The position numbers and the translations under genes were made by a program. Below, one piece after another: positions 6,065-13,708 of a stretch of DNA of 22,316 nt. Positions within the stretch are counted from its first letter, which is position 1, and each line of letters begins with the position of its first letter. Origin of the DNA: Neisseria lactamica (GTDB taxonomy: Bacteria; Pseudomonadota; Gammaproteobacteria; Burkholderiales; Neisseriaceae); the NCBI GenBank assembly GCA_001067655.1, contig JUNU01000315.1:1-22316 (forward strand), given 5' to 3'. The notes under the pieces are model-generated. The model saw only the letters and a list, made by a program, of their open reading frames with translations, did no database searches and was not told where the DNA came from.

Positions 6065-7402
6065 ATGACTTTCCAAAACAAAAAAATCCTCGTCGCCGGA
6101 CTCGGCGGTACGGGTATTTCCATGATTGCCTACCTGCGCAAAAACGGCGCGGAGGTTGCCGCTTATGATGCGGAGCTGAAACCGGAGCGCGTGTCGCAAA
6201 TCGGTAAGATGTTTGACGGGCTGGTGTTTTACACGGGTCGTCTGAAAGATGCGTTGGACAACGGTTTCGATATTTTGGCGCTTAGTCCCGGCATCAGCGA
6301 GCGGCAGCCGGATATCGAGGCGTTCAAGCAAAACGGCGGGCGCGTGTTGGGCGACATCGAATTGCTGGCGGACATTGTGAACCGCCGCGGCGACAAGGTG
6401 ATTGCGATTACCGGCAGCAACGGCAAAACCACGGTAACGAGCCTGGTCGGCTATCTCTGCATCAAGTGCGGGCTGGATACCGTCATTGCGGGCAATATCG
6501 GCACGCCGGTTTTGGAGGCGGAATTGCAGCGCGAAAGCAAAAAGGCGGACGTGTGGGTGTTGGAGCTTTCCAGCTTCCAACTGGAAAACACCGAAAGCCT
6601 GCGCCCGACTGCGGCGACGGTGCTGAACATTTCCGAAGACCATCTCGACCGCTACGACGACTTGCTCGACTACGCGCATACCAAGGACAAGATTTTCCGT
6701 GGCGATGGCGTGCAGGTTTTAAATTCAGACGACGTGTTCTGCCGCGCCATGAAGCGGGCAGGGCGCGAGGTGAAATGGTTTTCGTTGGAACAAGAAGCCG
6801 ATTTTTGGTTGGAACGCGAGACGGGTCGTCTGAAACAAGGCAATGAAGATTTGATTGCCACGCAAGACATCCTGCTGCAAGGCTTGCACAATGCCGCCAA
6901 CGTCATGGCTGCCGTCGCTTTGTGCGAAGCCGTCGGTTTGCCGCGCGAAGCATTGCTCGAACACGTCAAAACCTTCCAAGGCCTGCCGCACCGCGTCGAA
7001 AAAATCGGCGAGAAAAACGGCGTGGTGTTTATCGACGACAGCAAAGGCACGAACGTCGGCGCGACCGCCGCCGCGATTGCCGGTTTGCAAAATCCGCTCT
7101 TCGTGATTTTGGGTGGCATGGGCAAAGGGCAGGACTTCACGCCCCTGCGCGACGCGCTTGCCGGCAAGGCAAAAGGCGTGTTCCTGATCGGCGTCGATGC
7201 GCCGCAAATCCGCCATGATTTGGACGGCTGCGGTCTGAATTTGACCGACTGCGCCACTTTGGAAGAAGCGGTGCAGAAGGCATACGCCCAAGCCGAAGCG
7301 GGCGATATCGTGCTGCTCAGCCCCGCCTGCGCGAGCTTCGATATGTTTAAAGGCTATGCGCACCGTTCGGAAGTATTTATCGAGGCGTTTAAGGCTTTGT
7401 GA
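6065..7402 (+). CDS. murD: UDP-N-acetylmuramoyl-L-alanine--D-glutamate ligase MurD
   Basis: MurD adds D-glutamate to UDP-MurNAc-L-Ala with ATP in the cytoplasm. The 445-residue product has the three Mur ligase domains: an N-terminal nucleotide-sugar fold (VAGLGGTGIS, 10-19), the central ATPase with P-loop ITGSNGKTTVT (115-125), LNISEDHLDRYDD and HNAANVMAA, and the C-terminal domain with DDSKGTN and LSPACASFDMFKGYAHR. The latter is typical of MurD. AGGA at 6051-6054 serves the ATG. Three near-perfect uptake sequences lie inside the gene, two encoding TGRLK (6235-6246, 6833-6844) and one encoding SDD (6724-6735). A perfect DUS overlaps the last base of the stop codon. mraY, the neighbour I would expect upstream, is replaced here by the SLR array. 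Confidence 0.97.
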   Translation: MTFQNKKILVAGLGGTGISMIAYLRKNGAEVAAYDAELKPERVSQIGKMFDGLVFYTGRLKDALDNGFDILALSPGISERQPDIEAFKQNGGRVLGDIELLADIVNRRGDKVIAITGSNGKTTVTSLVGYLCIKCGLDTVIAGNIGTPVLEAELQRESKKADVWVLELSSFQLENTESLRPTAATVLNISEDHLDRYDDLLDYAHTKDKIFRGDGVQVLNSDDVFCRAMKRAGREVKWFSLEQEADFWLERETGRLKQGNEDLIATQDILLQGLHNAANVMAAVALCEAVGLPREALLEHVKTFQGLPHRVEKIGEKNGVVFIDDSKGTNVGATAAAIAGLQNPLFVILGGMGKGQDFTPLRDALAGKAKGVFLIGVDAPQIRHDLDGCGLNLTDCATLEEAVQKAYAQAEAGDIVLLSPACASFDMFKGYAHRSEVFIEAFKAL

Positions 7403-7413
7403 GGTCGTCTGAA
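7402..7413 (+). repeat. Single DUS overlapping the murD stop codon
   Basis: A perfect AGGTCGTCTGAA whose first A is the last base of the murD TGA stop. The dyad terminator of murD follows 46 bases later. Confidence 0.85.
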
Positions 7414-7458
7414 ACATGAAAAGAGGGTTGGTTTTACCGTAAACCTTGAGCACTATTG

Positions 7459-7508
7459 GCAAAAAGGTCGTCTGCAAACGTCAAGGCAGTTTCAGACGAC
7501 CTTTTTGC
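7459..7508. terminator. DUS-type terminator after murD
   Basis: Perfect 16-bp arms (7459-7474 and 7493-7508) include a degenerate DUS (AGGTCGTCTGCA, 7465-7476) and a perfect inverse copy (7491-7502). The right arm contains TTTTT, giving a strong intrinsic terminator signal. It separates murD from the amidase gene. Confidence 0.8.
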
Positions 7509-7645
7509 AGCAACGATAAGCTTGTTTCTTTCCTTTATACGGTGTTACTGTTTCTTAAAAATTGCCTATGCGGGCAAACGGCGAGGCGGCGGGCAGCCAT
7601 GCCTGACCGAAAAAACGTGTGTTTATCAATCCGAAAGGAAAACCC

Positions 7646-9142
7646 ATGAATTTTCAAGACTACATCCGTTACGATGCCGTCGGTTTGGCAGAGCTGATCC
7701 GCAAAAAAGAAGTGTCCGCCGATGAAGTGTTGCAGGCTGCTTTAAACCGCTTGGACGAAGTCAATCCCAAGCTCAATCTGTTGGCGCACGATTTGCGCGA
7801 ACGCGCGGCGGCGTGGCAGGGGTCGTCTGAAAATGCCGATACGCCGCTGGCGGGCGTGCCGTTTTTGCTCAAAGACCTGCTGGCGGATTGGGAAGGCGCG
7901 CCGACATGGTCGGGGTCGCGCATGATGCAGCATTACATTGCCAAGCAAAACAGCGACTTGACCCAAGCCTATCTCGATGCGGGGCTGCGCGTGTTCGGCA
8001 AAACCACCACGCCCGAATGGGGCGCGTATCCTGTTACCGAAACCGAAATCTACGGCATCACGCGCAATCCGTGGCATTTGGATTACACCGCAGGCGGCAG
8101 CAGCGGAGGCGCTGCGGCGGCAGTGGCTTCGGGCGTCGTACCCGCAGCGCACGGCAGCGACGGCGGCGGCTCCATCCGCTTACCCGCGCACAACTGCGGC
8201 GTGTTCGGGCTGAAACCCACACGCGGCCGCAGCAGTTACGCGCCGAACGCATCGGAAGCATGGCAAGGATTGGTATGTGACCATGTGCTGACCCGCAGCG
8301 TGCGCGACAGCGCGGTTTTGCTGGACATCGCCGCCCAAACCCAGTCCCGCGCCCTGTATGCCTGCCCGCCGCCGCCCGAAAACGGTTTTGCAGACAGCCT
8401 GAAACTAGAAACAGGTCGCCTGAAAATTGCTTTTTGGAAGCAGACATGGTTTGGCGGCGGCAACGACGAAGGCACGGAAGCCGCGTTCGCCCATAGTTTG
8501 AAACTGATGCAAGACGCGGGACACGAATTGGAAGAAGCCACGCCCGATTTTGCACCGCCCGAACAATTAAACCGCGCCGCCCGCATCATCGTCATGGGCG
8601 AAACGGCAAAACTGTTCTACCAATATCAATACGAAACCGGACAAAAACTGCCGCACCGCCTGCTTGAGCCGACAACGTGGGCAATGATTGTGCAGGGGCG
8701 GCAAATCAGCGCGGGCGAAATGGCTTGGGCGCGCGACGTGATGCTGGCGCAGGAACGTGCCGCCAAAGCATTTTTCACGCGCTACGACGTGTTAATGACG
8801 CCCGTCTGCCCGCGCACCACGCCGAAAATCGGTGAGATGATGCCGCCGCCCGCCGCACAAAAAGCCATGCGCCTGCTGTTCGGCACGCTACGCTTAGGTT
8901 TTCTGTTGAAAAACAACCCGTTTTTAGAAAAAGAAGCCACCGCCGCGCTGCAATACGTCGGTTATACGTCGCCGCTGAACATGAGCGGCAACCCTGCCAT
9001 GAGTGTGCCGCTTTATCGGCATAACGGGTTGCCCGTCGGCACCCAGTTTGCCGCCGCACACGGGCGCGAAGACACGCTGCTCCGCCTCGCCGCGCAGTTG
9101 GAACAGATACAGCCGTGGGCGGAAATACCGCAGGTGGTTTAG
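7646..9142 (+). CDS. Amidase-signature family hydrolase
   Basis: A 498-residue amidase of the Ser-cisSer-Lys family, which hydrolyses amide bonds of small molecules. The triad is visible: K76 in VPFLLKDL, cis-Ser S152 in TAGGSSGGAAAAVASG, and nucleophile S176 in GSDGGGSIRLPA. The 24-residue serine spacing equals that of malonamidase. The C-terminal YTSPLNMSGNPAMSVPL segment is also family-typical. AAAGGA at 7634-7639 decides the ATG at 7646 over an in-frame upstream start at 7619. It lies between murD and ftsW, bracketed by DUS dyads, so it is probably a separate unit. GatA of the tRNA amidotransferase belongs to the same family, but no gatB or gatC is near and the length suits a stand-alone amidase. 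Substrate unknown. Degenerate uptake sequences occur in the gene at 7820-7831 and 8413-8424. Confidence 0.88.
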   Translation: MNFQDYIRYDAVGLAELIRKKEVSADEVLQAALNRLDEVNPKLNLLAHDLRERAAAWQGSSENADTPLAGVPFLLKDLLADWEGAPTWSGSRMMQHYIAKQNSDLTQAYLDAGLRVFGKTTTPEWGAYPVTETEIYGITRNPWHLDYTAGGSSGGAAAAVASGVVPAAHGSDGGGSIRLPAHNCGVFGLKPTRGRSSYAPNASEAWQGLVCDHVLTRSVRDSAVLLDIAAQTQSRALYACPPPPENGFADSLKLETGRLKIAFWKQTWFGGGNDEGTEAAFAHSLKLMQDAGHELEEATPDFAPPEQLNRAARIIVMGETAKLFYQYQYETGQKLPHRLLEPTTWAMIVQGRQISAGEMAWARDVMLAQERAAKAFFTRYDVLMTPVCPRTTPKIGEMMPPPAAQKAMRLLFGTLRLGFLLKNNPFLEKEATAALQYVGYTSPLNMSGNPAMSVPLYRHNGLPVGTQFAAAHGREDTLLRLAAQLEQIQPWAEIPQVV

Positions 9143-9194
9143 GGTTTGCGTTGGATAAAAAGCGGTCTGTTTGCCCGAGGAAAAGATTCATAGA

Positions 9195-9236
9195 AGGTCG
9201 TCCGAAAACATAAAAACGTTTTCAGACGACCTTTTG
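9195..9236. terminator. DUS inverted pair after the amidase gene
   Basis: AGGTCGTCCGAA (one mismatch, 9195-9206) pairs with a perfect inverse DUS at 9221-9232. The stem extends through GAAAAC/GTTTTC and is followed by TTTT. It lies 52 bases after the amidase stop. Confidence 0.75.
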
Positions 9237-9454
9237 CCGGTATCAAAGGGTAGGGTAGGGCGCAAAGAACGCTGGAATCCGACTGTCTTTAAAGAATCTG
9301 AATTGTTGCTTTGGCAAGAAACCTTTAGAATGACGTTTTTCTGATTTTCGATATTTTTTCAGACGACCTTCGATGTCCCGATTAGGCGGAGGGTCGTCTG
9401 AAACGCTTTGTTCTGGTTGTTTCGGGGCGGATTTTTCCGTCTGCCCTCATACGG
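9237..9454. other. Non-coding region upstream of ftsW
   Basis: No gene is supported here. TTGTTG (9303-9308), a 17-base spacer and TAGAAT (9326-9331) make a weak candidate promoter. An outward-facing DUS pair follows (9358-9369 inverse; 9391-9402 forward with a G at the first base), with 12-bp arms and a 23-base loop. Unlike the terminator dyads, it has no T-run on its outer side. ftsW transcription must start here if the amidase terminator works. Confidence 0.4.
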
Positions 9455-10726
9455 ATGTTTTTCATGATTAGTCTTTCCAAACTTCTCGACCGCCCGATTT
9501 CTTTGGACGGTCGGAAATTCGATGTGTCACTGTTGTGGATGGTCGTTTTGATGACCGCCTTCAGCTTGGTAATGATTTATTCTGCGTCGATTGCCTATGC
9601 CGCGTCGGAAGGCGGCAATCAATTTTCTTTTGTCAGCAAGCAGGCGATGTTTGTCGGCGCGAGTGTGTTGGGCTGTCTCGGGCTGTCGCTGTTGAGCATG
9701 AGTTTTTGGCGGAAAATCATTCCGTTTTATTTTGCTTTTTCTGCGATTTTGCTGGTGGTGGTGTTGTTTGTCGGCCGTGAAATCAACGGGGCGACGCGTT
9801 GGATTCATATCGGGCCGGTCAATCTTCAGCCGACCGAGTTGTTCAAACTGGCGACGGTTTTGTATTTGTCCAGCCTGTTTACGCGACGCGAGGAAGTGTT
9901 GCGCAGTATGGACTCTTTGGGTTTGAAACCGCTGTTTGTCGGTTTGTTCAATGCTTTCCTGTGTCTGTTCAGCAAGGAAGCGCGTCAGAAAACTTGGCAG
10001 AAGCTGAAGAAGTTTAAAAACATCCTGCTGCCTATCGTGATGATTGCGCTGGGTTTGGTTTTTGTGATGGCGCAACCTGATTTCGGCTCTTTTGTCGTGA
10101 TTGTGTCGATTACGATGGGTATGCTGTTTTTGGCGGGTTTCCCGTGGAAATATTTTGCCGTCTTGGTACTGAGCGTACTGGGGGGGATGGGCGTAATGAT
10201 TTTGGCGGCACCTTACCGTATGGCGCGCGTATCGGCATTCTTAGACCCTTGGGGCGACCCTTTGGGCAAAGGTTATCAGTTGACACATTCGTTGATGGCG
10301 ATTGCGCGCGGCGAATGGTTCGGTCAGGGTTTGGGCGCGAGTTTGGAAAAGCGCTTCTACCTGCCCGAGGCGCATACCGACTTTATCTTTGCCGTCATCG
10401 GCGAGGAATTCGGGTTTGTGGGGATGTGTATTTTGGTGTTCTGCTACGGCTGGCTGGTGATGCGCGCATTCTCCATCGGCAAGCAGGCGCGTGATTCCGG
10501 ACTGACGTTCAGCGCGTATGTTGCCAACGGCATCGGTATTTGGATAGGGATTCAGAGTTTCTTCAATATCGGCGTCAACATCGGTATCCTGCCCACCAAA
10601 GGCCTGACTTTGCCGTTGATGTCTTACGGCGGTTCGGCGGTTGCCGTTATGCTGGTGTGCGTTACCTTATTGTTGCGCGTCGATTATGAAAACCGCAAAA
10701 AAATGCGCGGTTACCAAGTGGAGTAA
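9455..10726 (+). CDS. ftsW: Lipid II polymerase / cell-division protein FtsW
   Basis: FtsW is the septal SEDS glycosyltransferase that polymerises lipid II in the inner membrane with its partner PBP. The 423-residue polytopic product shows LVMIYSAS (38-45), the MAQPDFGS motif (205-212), the LPEAHTDFIFAVIGEEFG loop (303-320) with probable catalytic D309, and NIGVNIGILPTKGLTLPLMSYGGSA (371-395). Between REEVLR (145-150) and LLPIVMIALG (191-200) it has about 35 extra residues compared with E. coli FtsW as I remember it. These include a basic stretch, KEARQKTWQKLKKFKN. Start is uncertain: ATG 9455 and ATG 9464 are both in frame and neither has a clear ribosome binding site. murG begins three bases after the stop, so the two are translationally linked. 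Confidence 0.95.
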   Translation: MFFMISLSKLLDRPISLDGRKFDVSLLWMVVLMTAFSLVMIYSASIAYAASEGGNQFSFVSKQAMFVGASVLGCLGLSLLSMSFWRKIIPFYFAFSAILLVVVLFVGREINGATRWIHIGPVNLQPTELFKLATVLYLSSLFTRREEVLRSMDSLGLKPLFVGLFNAFLCLFSKEARQKTWQKLKKFKNILLPIVMIALGLVFVMAQPDFGSFVVIVSITMGMLFLAGFPWKYFAVLVLSVLGGMGVMILAAPYRMARVSAFLDPWGDPLGKGYQLTHSLMAIARGEWFGQGLGASLEKRFYLPEAHTDFIFAVIGEEFGFVGMCILVFCYGWLVMRAFSIGKQARDSGLTFSAYVANGIGIWIGIQSFFNIGVNIGILPTKGLTLPLMSYGGSAVAVMLVCVTLLLRVDYENRKKMRGYQVE

Positions 10727-10729
10727 ATC

Positions 10730-11797
10730 ATGGGCGGTAAAACTTTCATGCTGATGGCAGGCGGTACCGGCGGCCATATTTTCCCTGCGCTGGCGGTGGC
10801 GGATTCATTGCGCGCGCGCGGCCATCATGTGATTTGGCTGGGCAGCGAAGGCTCGATGGAAGAGCGCATCGTGCCGCAATACGACATCCTACTCGAAACG
10901 CTGGCGATTAAAGGCGTTCGCGGCAACGGCATCAAACGCAAGCTGATGCTGCCGTTTACTTTGTATAAAACCGTCCGCGAAGCGCAGCGGATTATCCGCA
11001 AACACCGCGTCGAGTGCGTCATCGGTTTCGGCGGCTTTGTTACCTTCCCCGGCGGCTTGGCGGCGAAACTGTTGGGCGTGCCGATTGTGATTCACGAGCA
11101 AAACGCCGTGGCAGGGTTGTCCAACCGCCAACTGTCGCGCTGGGCGAAGCGGGTGTTGTACGCTTTTCCGAAAGCGTTCAGCCACGAAGGCGGCTTGGTC
11201 GGCAACCCCGTCCGCGCCGATATTGCCAACCTTCCAGAGCCTGCCGAACGTTTCCAAGGGCGTGAAGGTCGTCTGAAAATCTTGGTGGTCGGCGGCAGTT
11301 TGGGCGCAGACGTTTTGAACAAAACCGTTCCGCAGGCCTTGGCTTTGCTGCCCGACGATGCGCGCCCGCAGATGTACCACCAATCCGGCCGGGGCAAACT
11401 GGGCAGCTTGCAGGCGGATTACGACGCGCTGGGCGTGAAAGCCGAATGCGTGGAATTTATTACCGACATGGTGTCCGCCTACCGCGATGCCGATTTGGTG
11501 ATTTGCCGTGCTGGCGCGCTGACGATTGCCGAGTTGACGGCGGCGGGGCTGGGTGCGCTGCTGGTGCCGTATCCTTACGCTGTCGATGACCACCAAACCG
11601 CCAATGCGCGTTTTATGGTGCAGGCGGAGGCGGGATTGCTGTTGCCGCAAAGTCAGTTAACGGCGGAAAAACTCGCCGAAATTCTCGGCGGTTTAAACCG
11701 TGAAAAATGCCTCAAATGGGCGGAAAATGCCCGCACGCTGGCACTGCCGCACAGCGCGGACGATGTGGCGGAAGCCGCCATCGCGTGTACGGCATGA
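10730..11797 (+). CDS. murG: UDP-GlcNAc:lipid I GlcNAc transferase MurG
   Basis: MurG transfers GlcNAc to lipid I to make lipid II on the cytoplasmic face of the inner membrane. The 355-residue product is a GT28 two-domain enzyme. It has the N-terminal loop MAGGTGGHIFPALAVAD (9-25), the second glycine loop VVGGSLGADVLN, and the UDP-GlcNAc site region CRAGALTIAELTAAGLGALLVPYPYAVDDHQTANA. GGAG at 10720-10723, inside the end of ftsW, precedes the ATG. An in-frame perfect DUS at 11266-11277 encodes the GRLK just before the second glycine loop. A strong DUS dyad ends the unit. The next dcw gene, murC, is about 2.1 kb away behind two passenger genes. Confidence 0.97.
   Translation: MGGKTFMLMAGGTGGHIFPALAVADSLRARGHHVIWLGSEGSMEERIVPQYDILLETLAIKGVRGNGIKRKLMLPFTLYKTVREAQRIIRKHRVECVIGFGGFVTFPGGLAAKLLGVPIVIHEQNAVAGLSNRQLSRWAKRVLYAFPKAFSHEGGLVGNPVRADIANLPEPAERFQGREGRLKILVVGGSLGADVLNKTVPQALALLPDDARPQMYHQSGRGKLGSLQADYDALGVKAECVEFITDMVSAYRDADLVICRAGALTIAELTAAGLGALLVPYPYAVDDHQTANARFMVQAEAGLLLPQSQLTAEKLAEILGGLNREKCLKWAENARTLALPHSADDVAEAAIACTA
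11266..11277 (+). repeat. Intragenic DUS in murG
   Basis: A perfect AGGTCGTCTGAA lies within the coding frame and encodes Gly-Arg-Leu-Lys at the junction of the two MurG domains. Confidence 0.9.
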
Positions 11798-11822
11798 TGA
11801 CATAATGCGATAAACGAAACAG

Positions 11823-11866
11823 AGGTCGTCTGAAAACCAAGAAATCGGTTTCAGACGACCTTTTTG
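11823..11866. terminator. DUS inverted pair after murG
   Basis: Perfect uptake sequences at 11823-11834 and, inverted, 11850-11861 form a stem extended by CC/GG with one bulged A. TTTTT follows on the plus strand. It lies 26 bases after the murG stop. Confidence 0.8.
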
Positions 11867-11931
11867 CAACTTGGCAGCCGTATTGTGCGGGAGTATGATG
11901 TAAATAGGAATTTCTCTCATTGGAGGCTGCC

Positions 11932-12759
11932 ATGTCTGCAAAAATCTCTCCCGAAACCGTTTCCGCACTGTCCAGTACCATGCTGATTCCCCTGTGGGCA
12001 AAGGCCGTAGAACAGGGTAGGGCGCAGCCGCTTTTGCGTGATGACGAAGCAGTGCGGATGTTGGACAAGATAGACTACGACTTCGGCAAGTTTGCCAAAG
12101 TCAAAGCATCGCAGGTCGGCTGTTGCGGGCGGGCGAAGCTGTTGGACGATATGACCCGGCACTTTATCGCCGAACATCCCGATGCCGTCGTCGTGCAAAT
12201 CGGCGCGGGGCTGGATGCGCGTTACGAACGTCTGGGCAGGCCGCGCATTACCGCTTGGTATGATTTGGATTTGCCGGAAGTGATTGAAGTGCGGCGCATG
12301 CTGTTGCCCGAATCGGACAATCATTATCTGGGCGCGTCCATGTTCGACGAAGCGTGGATGAACACCGTCGCCGCGCACGGCAAACCCGTGTTGCTCGTGA
12401 TCGAAGGCGTGTTGATGTATTTCGAAGAGGCGCAGGTGCAGGACTTTTTTAAACAGGTTGCCCGCCGTCTGCCGCACGCCCAACTTGCCTTCGACACTAT
12501 CCCCAAGGCCTACATCGGACAAAGCAAACGCCACGACGCACTCGGTAAAATGGACAAACCGCCCGAGTTCCGCTGGGCGATAAGCGGCACGGACGACATC
12601 CGACGGTTGATGCCGGGTGTGGAAATTATTGAAGAAGCGGGCTTGAGCAGCGTCTGCAAACCACGTTATCCGTGGCTCTTGCGCCTTGTGTATGCGACCG
12701 CGTGGGGACGGCGCAAATTGGATATGCGCTTGATGAGGATACAAGTGCCGTCAAGTTGA
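11932..12759 (+). CDS. Class I SAM-dependent methyltransferase, LCM/Tcmp-like family
   Basis: The 275-residue product resembles the leucine carboxyl methyltransferase-like O-methyltransferases. The SAM motif I variant VVQIGAGLDARYER is followed by the acidic WYDLDLPEVIEVRR loop and by VIEGVLMYF near motif IV. These three in order are characteristic of this family. GGAGG at 11922-11926, five bases before ATG 11932, fixes the start; a TTG at 11920 overlaps that site and is unlikely. The gene lies between murG and murC, bracketed by two DUS dyads, with no visible functional tie to cell-wall synthesis. Substrate unknown: bacterial homologues methylate carboxyl or hydroxyl groups of small molecules. 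Confidence 0.82.
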   Translation: MSAKISPETVSALSSTMLIPLWAKAVEQGRAQPLLRDDEAVRMLDKIDYDFGKFAKVKASQVGCCGRAKLLDDMTRHFIAEHPDAVVVQIGAGLDARYERLGRPRITAWYDLDLPEVIEVRRMLLPESDNHYLGASMFDEAWMNTVAAHGKPVLLVIEGVLMYFEEAQVQDFFKQVARRLPHAQLAFDTIPKAYIGQSKRHDALGKMDKPPEFRWAISGTDDIRRLMPGVEIIEEAGLSSVCKPRYPWLLRLVYATAWGRRKLDMRLMRIQVPSS

Positions 12760-12767
12760 TAAACGAG

Positions 12768-12799
12768 AGGTCGTCTGAAAACGGTTTTCAGACGACCTT
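12768..12799. terminator. Loop-less DUS palindrome after the methyltransferase gene
   Basis: Two perfect uptake sequences meet almost head to head (12768-12779 and 12787-12798), giving a 31-base near-perfect palindrome around CG. Only TT follows, so termination may be weak. The same 32 bases recur exactly at 13677-13708. Confidence 0.65.
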
Positions 12800-12823
12800 C
12801 AGGCTTTGATGGTAAATTTATAT

Positions 12824-12851
12824 CGTCATTCCTGCATAGGCGGGAGTGACG
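12824..12851. repeat. Degenerate dRS3-like neisserial repeat
   Basis: ATTCCTGCATAGGCGGGAGT at 12828-12847 resembles the 20-bp dRS3 consensus ATTCCC-N8-GGGAAT with two changes. It is flanked by CGTC and GACG, extending an imperfect hairpin. dRS3 copies are recombination substrates and filamentous-prophage integration sites in pathogenic Neisseria. Only one copy is seen here. Confidence 0.5.
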
Positions 12852-12924
12852 AAGCGAACTTGCATAACCTCATAATCATATAGAAAATTTCGATTTTGAA
12901 TTTCCAACTTCCCGAGAAACCATC

Positions 12925-13635
12925 ATGGAACCCCAGGAACTCAAAACACTAGACCTCAACGTAGCCCTTGCCGAAATCCTGCAAGCCCACGGCTATGCCT
13001 GCCAAATGCAGGGCGAAAAAATCCTGCCCAATTTCGCCGTACCCGTACAACTTGAAACTTGGGCGTTTCCGCGCGAACACGCCAACGGCGTAGTGATAAG
13101 CCGTTTCGATGTCGGCATTACCCTGCCCGACGGGCGCGAACTCTACGAATGCTGCGGCGATATTGGTGAGAATCTGGAAGAAGCCCTTTCACGCAACCTG
13201 CAAAGCTTCTGCACCAACAGCCTGCACGTTTTGCTGGATACATTTAATCCCAACGAAAACCATTGCCCGCACGAAATCTGGACAGCCTGCAACGGCAACC
13301 GTTTCCAAGCGATTTTGGGCGACTGGGTAACGAAAAATCTGGCAGAAGACGCCGACGGCGGTGATACGGAAACAATCGGCAACATCATCCCCGAAGCACT
13401 GGAAAGCACACTGCAAACCATCATCTGCAATCAAAACTTTAAAGCACAATATCATTTAATCCGCTTCTTCTTCGCCCAATCCGACAATGTTACGATGAAC
13501 GTGGAATTTATGGTTGACAACCAAGAAGATGCTGCTGAAGAAGAAAAACAGCTTGCCGGTCTCCCTTGGTTGCGCAGGGAAGCCTATTACAGCGTACGCC
13601 GTTGCATCATGCTCAAGCCCTTAGATTCTGTATAA
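12925..13635 (+). CDS. Hypothetical protein, DUF6348-like
   Basis: A 236-residue protein, probably cytoplasmic: I see no signal peptide or membrane segment. It starts with a helical LNVALAEILQAHGY region, then ISRFDVGITLPDGRELYECCGDIGENLEEALSRNLQSFCTNSLHVLLDTF. This pattern (DV-x-LPDGR-x-E-x-GD-GE-x-EAL-NF-SHVLL) I associate from memory with DUF6348, whose function is unknown. Eight cysteines are scattered without a clear metal motif. The C-terminal part is acidic (DNQEDAAEEEKQ) before PWLRREAYYSVRRCIML. The gene is flanked on both sides by an identical 32-base DUS palindrome, as if it were a cassette. Its link to the adjacent murC is unknown. Confidence 0.7.
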   Translation: MEPQELKTLDLNVALAEILQAHGYACQMQGEKILPNFAVPVQLETWAFPREHANGVVISRFDVGITLPDGRELYECCGDIGENLEEALSRNLQSFCTNSLHVLLDTFNPNENHCPHEIWTACNGNRFQAILGDWVTKNLAEDADGGDTETIGNIIPEALESTLQTIICNQNFKAQYHLIRFFFAQSDNVTMNVEFMVDNQEDAAEEEKQLAGLPWLRREAYYSVRRCIMLKPLDSV

Positions 13636-13676
13636 GGTTATTGAAACCGTCAAAACCAATCCGTCTGCAAGATTTC

Positions 13677-13708
13677 AGGTCGTCTGAAAACGGTTTTCAG
13701 ACGACCTT
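13677..13708. terminator. Loop-less DUS palindrome after the DUF6348-like gene
   Basis: Perfect uptake sequences at 13677-13688 and, inverted, 13696-13707. The 32 bases are identical to 12768-12799. The following bases TATG give no U-tract, so it is a doubtful terminator. Confidence 0.55.

Noticed and set aside
7446..7649. Short open frames between murD and the amidase gene
   Set aside because: They read through the DUS terminator and overlap the amidase start; composition and motifs give no support.
11917..12744. Long minus-strand open frame of 275 codons opposite the methyltransferase gene
   Set aside because: It mirrors the methyltransferase gene almost end to end, shows no recognisable domain, and is the antisense frame common in this codon usage.
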